In this document: positions 1 through 8,057 of the stretch, one piece after another
Position numbering within the stretch: the first letter of the stretch is position 1
Layout of the letters: the number at the start of each line of letters is the position of its first letter
Assembly: GCA_036676355.1 (NCBI GenBank)
Contig: JAKFDA010000036.1
Location: 1 to 57,230, forward strand
DNA length: 57,230 nucleotides
Direction: 5' to 3'
Origin: ZC4RG42 sp036676355
GTDB lineage: Bacteria; Pseudomonadota; Gammaproteobacteria; Burkholderiales; SG8-39
Notes under the pieces: generated by a model
What the model was told of the DNA's origin: nothing
The model's database searches: none
Seen by the model: only the letters and a program-made list of their open reading frames with translations
Translations under genes and position numbers: made by a program

Positions 1-197
1 GTCTGAATGGTCATGTGCAGACTGCCGGTGATGCGCGCGCCGCGTAGCGGCTGTTGCGTTGCGAACTCTTCGCGAATGGCCATGAGACCGGGCATTTCGG
101 TCTCGGCGATACGTATTTCCTTGCGGCCCCAGTCGGCAAGACCGAGGTCGGCGACTTTATAGTCGGTGAAGTTCTGCTGTTGCAGGACGGCGCTCAT
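1..197 (-). CDS. ahcY: S-adenosylhomocysteinase, N-terminal part (cut by window edge)
   Basis: AhcY hydrolyses S-adenosylhomocysteine to adenosine and homocysteine in the cytoplasm, removing the inhibitory product of methyltransferases. Only about the first 65 residues lie in the window. They begin MSAVLQQQNFTDYKVADLGL and include the conserved DWGRKEI, ETEMPGLMAIREEF and GARITGSLHMTIQT segments of the family. The start is ATG at 197, and nothing in the visible part is broken. It lies downstream of metK on the same strand, and an SAH riboswitch sits directly in front, so it is probably switched on when its substrate accumulates. Identity is secure; the C-terminal half and NAD-binding domain are outside the window. 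Confidence 0.95.
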   Translation of the reverse strand, partial: MSAVLQQQNFTDYKVADLGLADWGRKEIRIAETEMPGLMAIREEFATQQPLRGARITGSLHMTIQ

Positions 198-220
198 AGA
201 TTTCTCCGTTCGATGGATTG

Positions 221-305
221 AACGGGCGCCGTTGCTACATTGAGATCGTTGCATCGAGCCTGGCAAGCCCACCTTCGGCTTGCTGCAGCGCCCCTCGGCG
301 CAACG
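221..305 (-). promoter_or_regulatory. SAH riboswitch in the ahcY leader
   Basis: Read on the minus strand, the leader contains the hallmark core GAGGGGCGCUGCAGC followed by GCCAGGCUCG. The expected fold is present. P1 pairs 294-305 with 247-258, with one G-U pair and one mismatch. The P2 hairpin pairs 277-283 with 263-269. A six-pair pseudoknot (GGGCGC with GCGCCC) joins 288-293 to 224-229. The element ends about 24 nt before the ahcY start. Known SAH riboswitches bind S-adenosylhomocysteine and raise ahcY expression; that role is inferred here from sequence match and position. Confidence 0.9.
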
Positions 306-446
306 AGCGGGGGATGTTACGCGATCGCAGCGGCCTTTTTAAGTCCGGCGTCGCCGGCCAGTGCCGCGGCCTTGTCGGTCCGCTGGCTTCGGCCGCCGCG
401 ATGCGGCTTAGCCTGCGCCGAAAGGTGGGCCAAGGACGTCATACGT

Positions 447-1631
447 TCAGGCGCTCACCGCTACGCGTTTCACGCCTGCATCGGCGGCTAACGCCGCTGC
501 TTTGTCCACCTTTTCCCAACTGAATTCCGGTTCGTCGCGACCGAAGTGGCCGTAGGCGGCAGTCTTCTGATAAATCGGACGCAGCAGATCGAGCATTTGC
601 ACGATGCCTTTCGGACGCAGATCGAAATGTTTCTGCACCAGTTCAGCGAGTAATTCGTCCGACACCTTGCCCGTGCCGAAGGTTGTCACCATGACGCTGG
701 TAGGACGCGCTACGCCGATCGCGTACGAGACCTGAATCTGGCATTTGGCGGCCAGGCCGGCCGCGACAATGTTCTTGGCGACATAGCGCGCCGCATAGGC
801 AGCTGATCGATCGACTTTGGTCGGATCCTTGCCCGAAAACGCGCCGCCGCCATGCGGCGCTGCGCCACCGTAAGTGTCGACGATGATTTTACGACCCGTG
901 AGTCCGCAGTCGCCATGCGGCCCGCCGACGACGAAGCGACCGGTCGGATTCACCAGATAATTAATGCTCTTGCCCAGCATGTGGGCCGGCAACACCGGTT
1001 TGATCACTTCTTCGACAACCGCTTCGGTGAGCTGCTTGTGCTCGATTTCCGGTGCGTGTTGGGTGGACAGCACGATGGTGTCGATTTCGGTCGGTTTGCC
1101 GTCCACATAACGCACTGTGACTTGCGATTTCGCATCCGGGCGCAACCATGGCAGACGGCCGTCACGGCGCAGTTCGGACTGGCGCTCCACGAGTCGGTGG
1201 GCGAGGTAAATCGGCAGCGGCATCAGTTGCGGCGTTTCGTCGCAGGCATAGCCGAACATCAGCCCTTGATCGCCCGCGCCCTGCTCCAGATTCAGCCCCC
1301 TGCCTTCATCCACGCCCTGCGCGATGTCGGGCGACTGCTTGTCGTATGCGACCAGGACGGCGCAGCCCTTGTAGTCCATGCCATAGTCGGTGTTGTCGTA
1401 ACCAATCCGTTTGACAGTGTCGCGCGCAATGGTCTGATAGTCGATTACGGCATTGGTGGTGATTTCACCGGCGAGGACGATCAGGCCGGTGTTGCATAAG
1501 GTTTCCGCGGCAACGCGGGAATACTTGTCCTGCGCCAGAATCGCATCGAGAATGGCATCGGAAATCTGGTCGGCGACTTTGTCGGGATGGCCTTCCGAGA
1601 CCGACTCGGAAGTGAACAAGTATTGGCTCAT
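447..1631 (-). CDS. metK: S-adenosylmethionine synthetase
   Basis: MetK makes S-adenosylmethionine from methionine and ATP, feeding all SAM-dependent methylation. The 394-residue protein starts MSQYLFTSESVSEGHPDK, with the ATP-site His at about residue 15. It carries the GAGDQGLMFGYA signature and the phosphate-binding GGAFSGKDPTKVDRSAAY segment near residue 265. I chose the ATG at 1631 because the family begins there; the open frame extends 22 codons further upstream with no homology. The gene precedes the SAH riboswitch and ahcY on the same strand, so SAM synthesis and SAH removal are adjacent. No SAM riboswitch was recognised upstream. Confidence 0.97.
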   Translation of the reverse strand: MSQYLFTSESVSEGHPDKVADQISDAILDAILAQDKYSRVAAETLCNTGLIVLAGEITTNAVIDYQTIARDTVKRIGYDNTDYGMDYKGCAVLVAYDKQSPDIAQGVDEGRGLNLEQGAGDQGLMFGYACDETPQLMPLPIYLAHRLVERQSELRRDGRLPWLRPDAKSQVTVRYVDGKPTEIDTIVLSTQHAPEIEHKQLTEAVVEEVIKPVLPAHMLGKSINYLVNPTGRFVVGGPHGDCGLTGRKIIVDTYGGAAPHGGGAFSGKDPTKVDRSAAYAARYVAKNIVAAGLAAKCQIQVSYAIGVARPTSVMVTTFGTGKVSDELLAELVQKHFDLRPKGIVQMLDLLRPIYQKTAAYGHFGRDEPEFSWEKVDKAAALAADAGVKRVAVSA

Positions 1632-1754
1632 GGCTGGGGTTCTCATCGATAAGGCTTGGAAGTTTAGCAAACTTGAAGATCGCCGCGTACGCGGCAACGG
1701 CGCGGTCGAGCGCGCGGGATGGAAGGCAAGCGCTATGCCGGAAGATGTCGTGGC

Positions 1755-3092
1755 ATGAGCATCGGCAACCCGTCCGGCGACGAAATATGCGCCTTGCTTA
1801 AGGTGGCGCGCACGGTCGCGGTCGTCGGTTTTTCACCGCGTCCGCATCGACCCAGCTATCGCGTCGCAGCCGGCTTGAAGGATGCCGGCTATCGTGTCAT
1901 TCCCATCCGGCCCGGGATTCATGAAGGTCTTGGCGAGCAGGCGTATCCGTATTTGGATGCCCTGCCGGCCGAGTTCGACATCGACATCGTCGATGTTTTC
2001 CGCAGTGCCGAGCATGTTCCGCAAATCGTCGACGAGTGTCTGCGGCGCGGTCTTAAAACGCTCTGGTTGCAGGACGGCACCATCAATCTGCGCGAAGCGG
2101 AGCGTGCACGCGCCGTCGGTATGACCGTTATCATGGATCGCTGTATCCTGCGCGACTATCACGGTTTGTGTGGGAAGATTTACAACAATGACAATGCCGG
2201 CGTTGCCGCTGCCCCTTCTCCGCTCGTCGACTCCATGAAGCTGCGCTTTACCAAGATGCATGGTCTGGGCAACGACTTCGTTGTGCTCGACGGTGTGCGT
2301 CAGCGGATCAGACTGGGCGCCGCCCAATTGCGCGCCATTGCGGACCGCCATTTGGGCATCGGTTGCGATCAGATACTGCTCGTTGAGCCCGCGCAAACGG
2401 CGGCTGCGGATTTTCGCTATCGTATATTCAACGCCGATGGCGGCGAAGTGGAGCAATGCGGTAACGGCGCGCGCTGCTTCGCCCGTTTCGTGCGCGACAA
2501 GGGCTTGAGCGATAAGCGCGCCATCAAGGTCGAGACGCTGGGCGGAGTGATTGCGCTTGGCGTCGAACCGGACGATCGCGTGACGGTGAACATGGGGCCG
2601 CCCGTGTTCGAACCGAGTCGCATTCCGTTCATCGCCGCATCCGAGTCCATCGTGGAACCGCTTCAAGTGGGTGAGATCGAAGTCGAGATCAGCGCGCTGT
2701 CGATGGGCAATCCGCATGCGGTGCAGATCGTCGATGATGTCGACAGCGCACCCGTCGGCGCGCAGGGTCCGCTGATCGAGCGTCATGTGCGCTTTCCGCA
2801 GCGGGTGAACGCCGGCTTCATGCAGATCGTCGATAGGCATTCCATCCGCTTACGGGTATACGAACGTGGTGCTGGAGAAACGCTCGCATGCGGCACGGGC
2901 GCCTGCGCCGCGGTGGTGGCCGGCATCCGGCGCGATTTGCTGGAGTCGCCGGTCACGGTGCACACGCGCGGCGGAGAATTGACGATCGCCTGGGCCGGCA
3001 CCGACAATGCCGGCACGATGGAGTGGGCACCCGTTTACATGACCGGCCCGGCGGAAACGGTGTACGAGGGAGAAATCATTGTCGGAAATTGA
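1755..3092 (+). CDS. dapF: CoA-binding domain protein fused to diaminopimelate epimerase
   Basis: One uninterrupted frame of 445 residues encodes two domains. Residues 1-150 are a Rossmann-type CoA_binding domain of the YccU kind, with VAVVGFSPRPHRPSYRVA at 21-38. Residues 161-445 are a complete DapF, which interconverts LL- and meso-diaminopimelate for lysine and peptidoglycan synthesis. The two DapF catalytic cysteines are present in EQCGNGARC (residue 235) and ETLACGTGAC (residue 379). The ATG at 1755 is preceded by GGAAG. An internal ATG at 2235 would start a free-standing DapF but has no Shine-Dalgarno-like sequence in front. The gene overlaps the DUF484 start by 14 nt, ahead of xerC, matching the usual dapF-xerC order. 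The effect of the N-terminal domain is unknown. Confidence 0.9.
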   Translation: MSIGNPSGDEICALLKVARTVAVVGFSPRPHRPSYRVAAGLKDAGYRVIPIRPGIHEGLGEQAYPYLDALPAEFDIDIVDVFRSAEHVPQIVDECLRRGLKTLWLQDGTINLREAERARAVGMTVIMDRCILRDYHGLCGKIYNNDNAGVAAAPSPLVDSMKLRFTKMHGLGNDFVVLDGVRQRIRLGAAQLRAIADRHLGIGCDQILLVEPAQTAAADFRYRIFNADGGEVEQCGNGARCFARFVRDKGLSDKRAIKVETLGGVIALGVEPDDRVTVNMGPPVFEPSRIPFIAASESIVEPLQVGEIEVEISALSMGNPHAVQIVDDVDSAPVGAQGPLIERHVRFPQRVNAGFMQIVDRHSIRLRVYERGAGETLACGTGACAAVVAGIRRDLLESPVTVHTRGGELTIAWAGTDNAGTMEWAPVYMTGPAETVYEGEIIVGN

Positions 3093-3738
3093 CACACTGC
3101 GAGCGGAAGAGGTCGCTCAGTACCTGCAGCAGCATCCGGAATTTTTCGCCCAGCATGCGCAGTTGCTGACGCAAATCCAGGTGCCTCACCCGAATGGCAG
3201 CGGCGCGATTCCGCTGTCCCAGCGACAGGTGCTATCGCTGCGCGACAAGAACAAGGCGCTGGAAAGCAAGCTCGGCGAACTGATTCAATTCGGCGAAGAA
3301 AACGACGATATCAGCCAGCGCGTTCATCGGCTTGCCATCGCGATGATTGGTGCCGCTTCTCTGGATGCGCTGCTGACCGACGTCTATGACGCGATGCGGA
3401 GCGATTTCGCCATCCCCCATGTCGGCATACGACTGTGGCGCGGCGCCGGCGCAGACGAAGAATTCGAGGCTACGAGCGCGGAACTGCAACGTTTCGCCGC
3501 CGAATTGCCGCGTCCGTTCTGCGGACCCAACGATAATTTCGAGGCAGTGGCATGGTTCGGCGAAGCCGCGCCGCTGGTTCGGTCCGTCGTCCTCATCCCG
3601 CTGCGAGAAAAAACGCAGGCTTTCGGTCTGCTGGCGATCGGCAGCGAGGATCCGGCCAGGTTTTACGCGCAGATGGGCACGCTGTATCTTGAGCGTATCG
3701 GCGAGTTGACGAGCGCCGCGCTCCTGCGCGTCCTCTGA
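3079..3738 (+). CDS. DUF484 family protein
   Basis: This 219-residue protein belongs to the DUF484 family, a GAF-like domain protein that commonly sits between dapF and xerC in proteobacteria. The N-terminal AEEVAQYLQQHPEFFAQHAQLL is typical of the family. It is followed by a probable coiled segment (RDKNKALESKLGELIQF) and a C-terminal GAF-like region with LIPLREKTQAFGLLAIGS. The start is TTG at 3079, preceded by GAGGGAG at good spacing and overlapping the end of the dapF fusion, so the two are probably translationally coupled. The biochemical role of the family is not established. Confidence 0.88.
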   Translation: MSEIDTLRAEEVAQYLQQHPEFFAQHAQLLTQIQVPHPNGSGAIPLSQRQVLSLRDKNKALESKLGELIQFGEENDDISQRVHRLAIAMIGAASLDALLTDVYDAMRSDFAIPHVGIRLWRGAGADEEFEATSAELQRFAAELPRPFCGPNDNFEAVAWFGEAAPLVRSVVLIPLREKTQAFGLLAIGSEDPARFYAQMGTLYLERIGELTSAALLRVL

Positions 3739-3739
3739 A

Positions 3740-4663
3740 ATGAATACCCCGACCGCAGCCGATGCGGTCGACGCGCGCGCCGCGCTGGTCGAGGCCTATC
3801 TTGCCCACCTCATTCAACAACGCCGCCTGAGCACGGCGACGTATCGCGGCTACAGTCGCGGGTTGGCGGAGTTGCTGGCGCTGAGCGGTGATACGCCGCT
3901 GGAGCAACTCGAGCCACACCACATTCGTCGAATGGTTGCGCAATTGCATGCGCGCGGCCTGCAGGGCCGCACCATCGCCCACATATTGTCGGCGTGGCGC
4001 GGGCTGTTTCGCTGGCTGGCGCGGCACCACGGTCTCATCAGCGATCCGTGCGCTGGCATCCGTGCGCCCAAATCCCCTAAGGCTCTGCCGAAAGCGCTCT
4101 CTCCCGATGACGCGCAGCGTCTGCTCGATGCCGGCGCGGAAGGCGGTCACGAAGTGCGCGACAAGGCGATGTTCGAGCTGTTCTATTCCTCCGGCTTGCG
4201 CCTGGCCGAGCTCGTTTCGCTCGATATGCGCGATGGTCGCGACATGCTGCAACAGGGTGAGGTAACAGTGGTCGGCAAGGGCAGCAAGACGCGCGTTGTA
4301 CCGGTGGGCAGGGCGGCGCTGAGCGCAATCGATGCCTGGTTGGGCGAGCGCTCGACCATTGCGCGAGGCGACGAAAACGCGCTATTCGTCGGCGCACGGG
4401 GTGCGCGCATTGCCCCGAGCGTGGTGCGTGACCGTCTGAAGCGTTGGGCTGTGAAACAAGGGCTGCCGACGAGCGTGCATCCGCACGTGCTGCGACACTC
4501 CTTCGCTTCGCATCTGCTGCAATCGTCAGGCGATTTGCGCGCGGTCCAGGAGCTTTTGGGTCACGCCAGCATTTCCACCACGCAGGTGTACACCCATCTC
4601 GATTTTCAACATCTGGCCAAGGTTTACGATCAGGCCCATCCGCGCGCCAAGAAAAAGCGCTAG
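3740..4663 (+). CDS. xerC: Tyrosine recombinase XerC
   Basis: XerC acts with XerD at dif sites to resolve chromosome dimers. The 307-residue protein has an N-terminal SAM-like core-binding domain (about 15-105) and a C-terminal catalytic domain. All catalytic residues are visible: Arg154 in SSGLRLAEL, Lys180 in VVGKGSKTR, His249 and Arg252 in HPHVLRHSF, His275 in LGHAS and the nucleophile Tyr284 in TQVYTHLDF. It starts 1 nt after the DUF484 stop, so the dapF-DUF484-xerC operon is intact. The operon context and standard length favour the housekeeping recombinase over a phage or integron integrase. Confidence 0.95.
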   Translation: MNTPTAADAVDARAALVEAYLAHLIQQRRLSTATYRGYSRGLAELLALSGDTPLEQLEPHHIRRMVAQLHARGLQGRTIAHILSAWRGLFRWLARHHGLISDPCAGIRAPKSPKALPKALSPDDAQRLLDAGAEGGHEVRDKAMFELFYSSGLRLAELVSLDMRDGRDMLQQGEVTVVGKGSKTRVVPVGRAALSAIDAWLGERSTIARGDENALFVGARGARIAPSVVRDRLKRWAVKQGLPTSVHPHVLRHSFASHLLQSSGDLRAVQELLGHASISTTQVYTHLDFQHLAKVYDQAHPRAKKKR

Positions 4664-5014
4664 AGGGCGCCCGGGGGTCGATTTGGCGGTCAAAAAAACC
4701 GCCGCGCAACGGAGTGCGCAATACCCGTGCGCGTCCGTTGTCCAATAGCTGTCTGCAACGGGTTGCCTCGTTGGAGGCAGCATCCTACAATGCGCCGCCG
4801 TTTTGAGGAGCGGCTCCGGGCAAAGCAGGCACGATCCCCGCTTTACAGGGTGCCGTACTTATTGGTGCAGCGGCTCCGGAAAGACGGTGCGAAGGCCCGC
4901 ATGGGGTAGTATCCGGACAAGCGATACATGGCAATCGCGCATGAGAGATGAACGCCTCACGCGTGGATGTGAAAACAGATCGCCGCAGGGCGTTTTCATT
5001 CAAGGACTGAAGCA
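4664..5014 (+). other. Intergenic region between xerC and dksA
   Basis: No coding gene or RNA gene is recognised in these 351 nt. There is a perfect 6-bp hairpin at 4685-4703 (GGCGGT/ACCGCC, A-rich loop) without a following T-run. The 11-mer AGCGGCTCCGG occurs at 4809-4819 and again at 4869-4879, exactly 60 nt apart. The dksA promoter should lie in the last 150 nt, but I could not pick one with confidence. Confidence 0.5.
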
Positions 5015-5470
5015 ATGTCTCGTCAAACCGCAATGAAAAAAACTTCGCCACCCACCGGTACTGAACAGCTCACCGAAGAACAGCTGTTGAAAATGCCGGA
5101 GGCGGACTATATGAATGCCGCCCAGCTCGCGTTCTTTAAAGAGCGCTTGCAGACCATGAAGCAGCAACTCATCGACAACGCCGGCGCGACTTCGCAGAAC
5201 TTGCGCGAAAACGATATGGTGCCCGACCCCGCCGATCGCGCGACGATCGAGGAAGAGCACGCACTGGAATTGCGCACGCGTGATCGGGAACGCAAGCTGA
5301 TGAAGAAAATCGACGAATCGCTGCAGCGCATCGAGTCCGGCGATTACGGCTGGTGCGAAGAAACCGGCGACCCGATCGGTGTGCCGCGTCTGCTGGCGCG
5401 TCCGACCGCGACCCTGTCGGTCGAGGCGCAGCAACGTCGTGAGTTGAAGCAGAAAATGTATGGCGATTGA
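5015..5470 (+). CDS. dksA: RNA polymerase-binding transcription factor DksA (single-cysteine type)
   Basis: DksA binds the secondary channel of RNA polymerase and, with ppGpp, adjusts rRNA and amino-acid promoters. The 151-residue protein has the coiled-coil hairpin with the tip sequence VPDPADRATIEEE; Asp71 and Asp74 match the functional acidic pair of the E. coli protein. The C-terminal globular part reads YGWCEETGDPIGVPRLLARP and holds only one of the four cysteines (Cys114) of the classical zinc finger. Such cysteine-poor forms are common outside enterics and would work without bound zinc. A strong terminator follows immediately, so the gene is probably monocistronic. Confidence 0.95.
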   Translation: MSRQTAMKKTSPPTGTEQLTEEQLLKMPEADYMNAAQLAFFKERLQTMKQQLIDNAGATSQNLRENDMVPDPADRATIEEEHALELRTRDRERKLMKKIDESLQRIESGDYGWCEETGDPIGVPRLLARPTATLSVEAQQRRELKQKMYGD

Positions 5471-5472
5471 TC

Positions 5473-5502
5473 CGTTACGGCGGAGTCGCGCCGTAACGTT
5501 TT
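5473..5502 (+). terminator. Rho-independent terminator after dksA
   Basis: CGTTACGGCG and CGCCGTAACG form a stem around a short loop, followed by TTTT. It begins 3 nt after the dksA stop codon. Confidence 0.8.
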
Positions 5503-5867
5503 GCGAGTCCAGCGGGCGCGCTTAGGCGCTCTGCTCTCTTGCGGGCCTGAACATCGTCAAGCCCGCCCGCCGGCGACATCCAGGCGGCCTCTATTTCACG
5601 CACAAAAAATCCTACTGTTGCCGGGTAAGGCGCGTTTCCCGCCTGCGAGGCCGGCCGCCATCGCGGCGCCGTTGCATGTCACGGTTCCCTTGCCGCTTGT
5701 TGCGGTGAAAGCGCCGCCTGTAAGTTGGAGTTGAAAATGGCGCGATGTTTGCTGGCAGCGGCAATATCGGACGCTACCGCGTAGCTGGTGTTTGCTGGCG
5801 GAGAAGACCATATGGTAGAAAAGTCTCTCCTCGACGACTCATTTTTCCTTTAGATCAATCTTCTAAA
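5503..5867 (+). other. Intergenic region upstream of the STAS gene
   Basis: These 365 nt contain no recognisable gene. The frame of the next gene stays open back to 5745, but the extension (Arg-rich, no family match) does not look coding, so the GTG at 5868 was taken as the start. No clear promoter or repeat was found. Confidence 0.45.
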
Positions 5868-7337
5868 GTGGCTTTCTCGCTTTTTGGTAAAAAACCACCG
5901 GCCAAGGTGCCGAGCGCGCTTCGCAAGCCGGATGCGCGCAAACCAAATCCATCGCCGACGCCTGCCAGGCCGGTCGCGGAGGAGGACAGCTTTTCGCTCG
6001 ATTTTACCAATTACGCACCGCCGGTCACTGTATTGAGCGAGGCGCCGTCGGAACCGCAAGTCGTATCGCCGTCGTCGACCCCTGCTGCCGCGGAAGAGAG
6101 CGCCAGCCCATATCTGCCGCCGCTGGATTTCGGCTCGCTGCCCGGGGCGGACTCCTCGCCAAACAATTCCGTTGCACCATCGGCTTCGCCGCTTGAGGCG
6201 ACCGAATCGCCAAGCAAGGCAGCCCGCGGCGGGGCTTCGGTGACCGGCGCGTCGGCCACGACGAAGGGCGTCGCCCGCAAGAATAAAAAAGCCGAAAGTG
6301 GAAGCAGCGCACCGCTCGACTCGATTCTGCTCATCGAAGTGGAAAACGGTTCGCAGGAAGTGCCGGCCGTCATCGAAGAGGCGGCGGTTCTGTTTGCCAA
6401 TGGACAATCTCAGGAAGCGCTCGATACGCTCAATCGCGCCATCGAAGCCGGCAGTCTCGATACGTGGACGCTTCCAGCTTGGCTGATGCGCTTCGATCTG
6501 TATCAGCAACTCGGCCGCAAAAGCGAGTTCGAGGAAGAGGCGCTCCATTTTGTCGTCAAGTTCGAGCGTTCGCCGCCGGCCTGGAACGACCTTCCCGGCG
6601 TTTCCGGTTCGGGCTTGCGTTCCGGTGGCTCTGCCCATATTGCTTTGTCCGGTTCGCTGAGCGCATCGAGCGCTGCGGCATTCGGCCAGATGATCAAGGC
6701 ATCGGAGCGCCACCCCAAACTACATCTGGATTTCGCCAAGCTCGAAGGCGTCGACGCCGAAGGTTGCCAACTCCTGCTGAATACCTTGCAGAAGCTGCGC
6801 AAGGCCAACAAAGAGGTTTACATCAGCGGTGAGGCCAGGGCGTTCGAATTGTTGCGGGCCAAATCGGCAGATGGCGATACGCCGATCTGGCTGTTGCTGC
6901 TCGACCTCTATCAGCAACTCGGCATGCAGGAGGAGTTCGAGGAAGCGGCAGTGAACTACGCCGTGACTTTCGAAGTTTCGCCGCCGTCTTGGGAAGCGCG
7001 TGCTCGGGTCGACCCGCCCCCGCCCGCATCGCCGTCAGGCGGCGGAAAGCGCGATGACAGCGATGACAGCTATCACCTTGAAGGCGATATCGCCGGAGAA
7101 CAGGATTCCCTGTTCGCGGATTTATTGAAATACGCTATCGAAGCGAACCCGGTAGTGGTCGATTTCTCCGGCACGCGGCGGATCGACTTCATCAATGCCG
7201 GAAAGCTGCTGCATGTGGTCGAAAAGGCGCACGCGGCCAAACACCCGGTCGTGTTGCGCTCAGCCGGCGAAATGATGATGGCGCTGTTTGCCGTGATGGG
7301 TATCCACAAGCTGGCTCGTATCATCCCGCGCAAATAA
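5868..7337 (+). CDS. STAS-domain protein with TPR-like segment
   Basis: This is a cytosolic 489-residue protein without signal peptide or membrane segment. It begins MAFSLFGKKPPAK from GTG 5868 and continues with a Pro/Ser/Ala-rich linker to about residue 150. A helical TPR-like segment (about 157-240) contains ALDTLNRAIEAG and LMRFDLYQQLGRKSEFEEEA. A first STAS-like domain (about 244-334) has LDFAKLEGVDAEGCQLLLNT. A second copy of the LYQQLGMQEEFEEAAVNYAV motif follows, then a second STAS-like domain (about 397-487) with VVDFSGTRRIDFINAGKLL. STAS domains usually mediate protein interactions or sigma/anti-sigma switching. A protein of this design commonly precedes hslV in betaproteobacteria. 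Its function is unknown. Confidence 0.8.
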   Translation: MAFSLFGKKPPAKVPSALRKPDARKPNPSPTPARPVAEEDSFSLDFTNYAPPVTVLSEAPSEPQVVSPSSTPAAAEESASPYLPPLDFGSLPGADSSPNNSVAPSASPLEATESPSKAARGGASVTGASATTKGVARKNKKAESGSSAPLDSILLIEVENGSQEVPAVIEEAAVLFANGQSQEALDTLNRAIEAGSLDTWTLPAWLMRFDLYQQLGRKSEFEEEALHFVVKFERSPPAWNDLPGVSGSGLRSGGSAHIALSGSLSASSAAAFGQMIKASERHPKLHLDFAKLEGVDAEGCQLLLNTLQKLRKANKEVYISGEARAFELLRAKSADGDTPIWLLLLDLYQQLGMQEEFEEAAVNYAVTFEVSPPSWEARARVDPPPPASPSGGGKRDDSDDSYHLEGDIAGEQDSLFADLLKYAIEANPVVVDFSGTRRIDFINAGKLLHVVEKAHAAKHPVVLRSAGEMMMALFAVMGIHKLARIIPRK

Positions 7338-7366
7338 ATCCGTCTTGCCCACAGGGCGGTACACGG

Positions 7367-7394
7367 ATTGAATTCCCGCGACGCGACCCCATAT
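7367..7394 (+). promoter_or_regulatory. Sigma-32-type heat-shock promoter for hslVU
   Basis: A -35 element ATTGAAT (7367-7373) and a -10 element CCCCATAT (7387-7394) are separated by 13 nt. This fits the sigma-32 pattern CTTGAAA, 11-16 nt, CCCCATNT. The expected start point near 7400 leaves a leader of about 23 nt before the hslV ATG. HslVU is a classical heat-shock operon, which supports the call. Confidence 0.8.
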
Positions 7395-7423
7395 CGGAGA
7401 GATCGTCCATTCCGAGCTTTCCC

Positions 7424-7966
7424 ATGGAGCAATTTCGCGGCACCACCATCGTTTCCGTGCGACGCGGCAATCAGGTCGCACTGGGCGGCGATGGCCAGGT
7501 AACTCTGGGCAATATCATCATCAAGGCCGGCGCGCGCAAGGTGCGCCGACTCTATCAGGACAAAATCCTCGCCGGCTTCGCAGGCGGTACCGCCGACGCC
7601 TTCACGCTGTTCGAGCGTTTCGAGGCAAAACTCGATAAACACCAGGGCAACCTGCTGCGCTCGGCGGTCGAACTGGCGAAAGACTGGCGGACCGATCGCA
7701 TCCTACGTCGTCTGGAAGCCATGCTTGCCGTGGCGGATACGCAAAGCTCGCTCGTCATCACCGGCAATGGCGACGTGCTGGAGCCGGAGTACGGTCTGCT
7801 CGCCATTGGCTCCGGCGGTGCCTACGCGCAGTCGGCAGCCCGTGCCCTGCTTGAAAACACCGAGATGGACGCCGAGACAATCGTGCGCAAAAGCCTCGGT
7901 ATCGCGGGCGATCTGTGCATTTACACAAACCAGAGCCATGTAGTCGAAGTGCTCAACTGGGGCTGA
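7424..7966 (+). CDS. hslV: ATP-dependent protease, peptidase subunit HslV
   Basis: HslV is the proteasome-like peptidase of the HslUV complex, which degrades misfolded and regulatory proteins. The 180-residue precursor begins MEQFRGTTIVSVRRGNQ. Removal of the six-residue leader would expose the catalytic Thr7, followed by the conserved TIVSVRR strand. GDGQVTLGN, AGFAGGTADAFTLFERFE, AVELAKDWRTDR and GSGGAYAQSAARALLENT are all intact. The leader resembles that of Burkholderia HslV rather than the E. coli form, which has only Met before Thr. It lies behind a sigma-32-type promoter and 91 nt ahead of hslU. Confidence 0.97.
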   Translation: MEQFRGTTIVSVRRGNQVALGGDGQVTLGNIIIKAGARKVRRLYQDKILAGFAGGTADAFTLFERFEAKLDKHQGNLLRSAVELAKDWRTDRILRRLEAMLAVADTQSSLVITGNGDVLEPEYGLLAIGSGGAYAQSAARALLENTEMDAETIVRKSLGIAGDLCIYTNQSHVVEVLNWG

Positions 7967-8057
7967 ATTGAACCGATGCCGGTTCTGAACGACCACCGAA
8001 TCGGGCGCTCATAATCAGTGCTGGAAGCGCCGCGCAAATCCAATTGCAGGAAAATCA

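Noticed and set aside
3740..4663. Tyrosine recombinase as a sign of an integron or phage
   Set aside because: The dapF-DUF484-xerC operon and standard length identify the housekeeping XerC; no att sites or cargo genes are present.
4685..4703. GGCGGT/ACCGCC hairpin after xerC as a terminator
   Set aside because: There is no T-run on the plus strand after the stem; the A-rich loop does not make a terminator.
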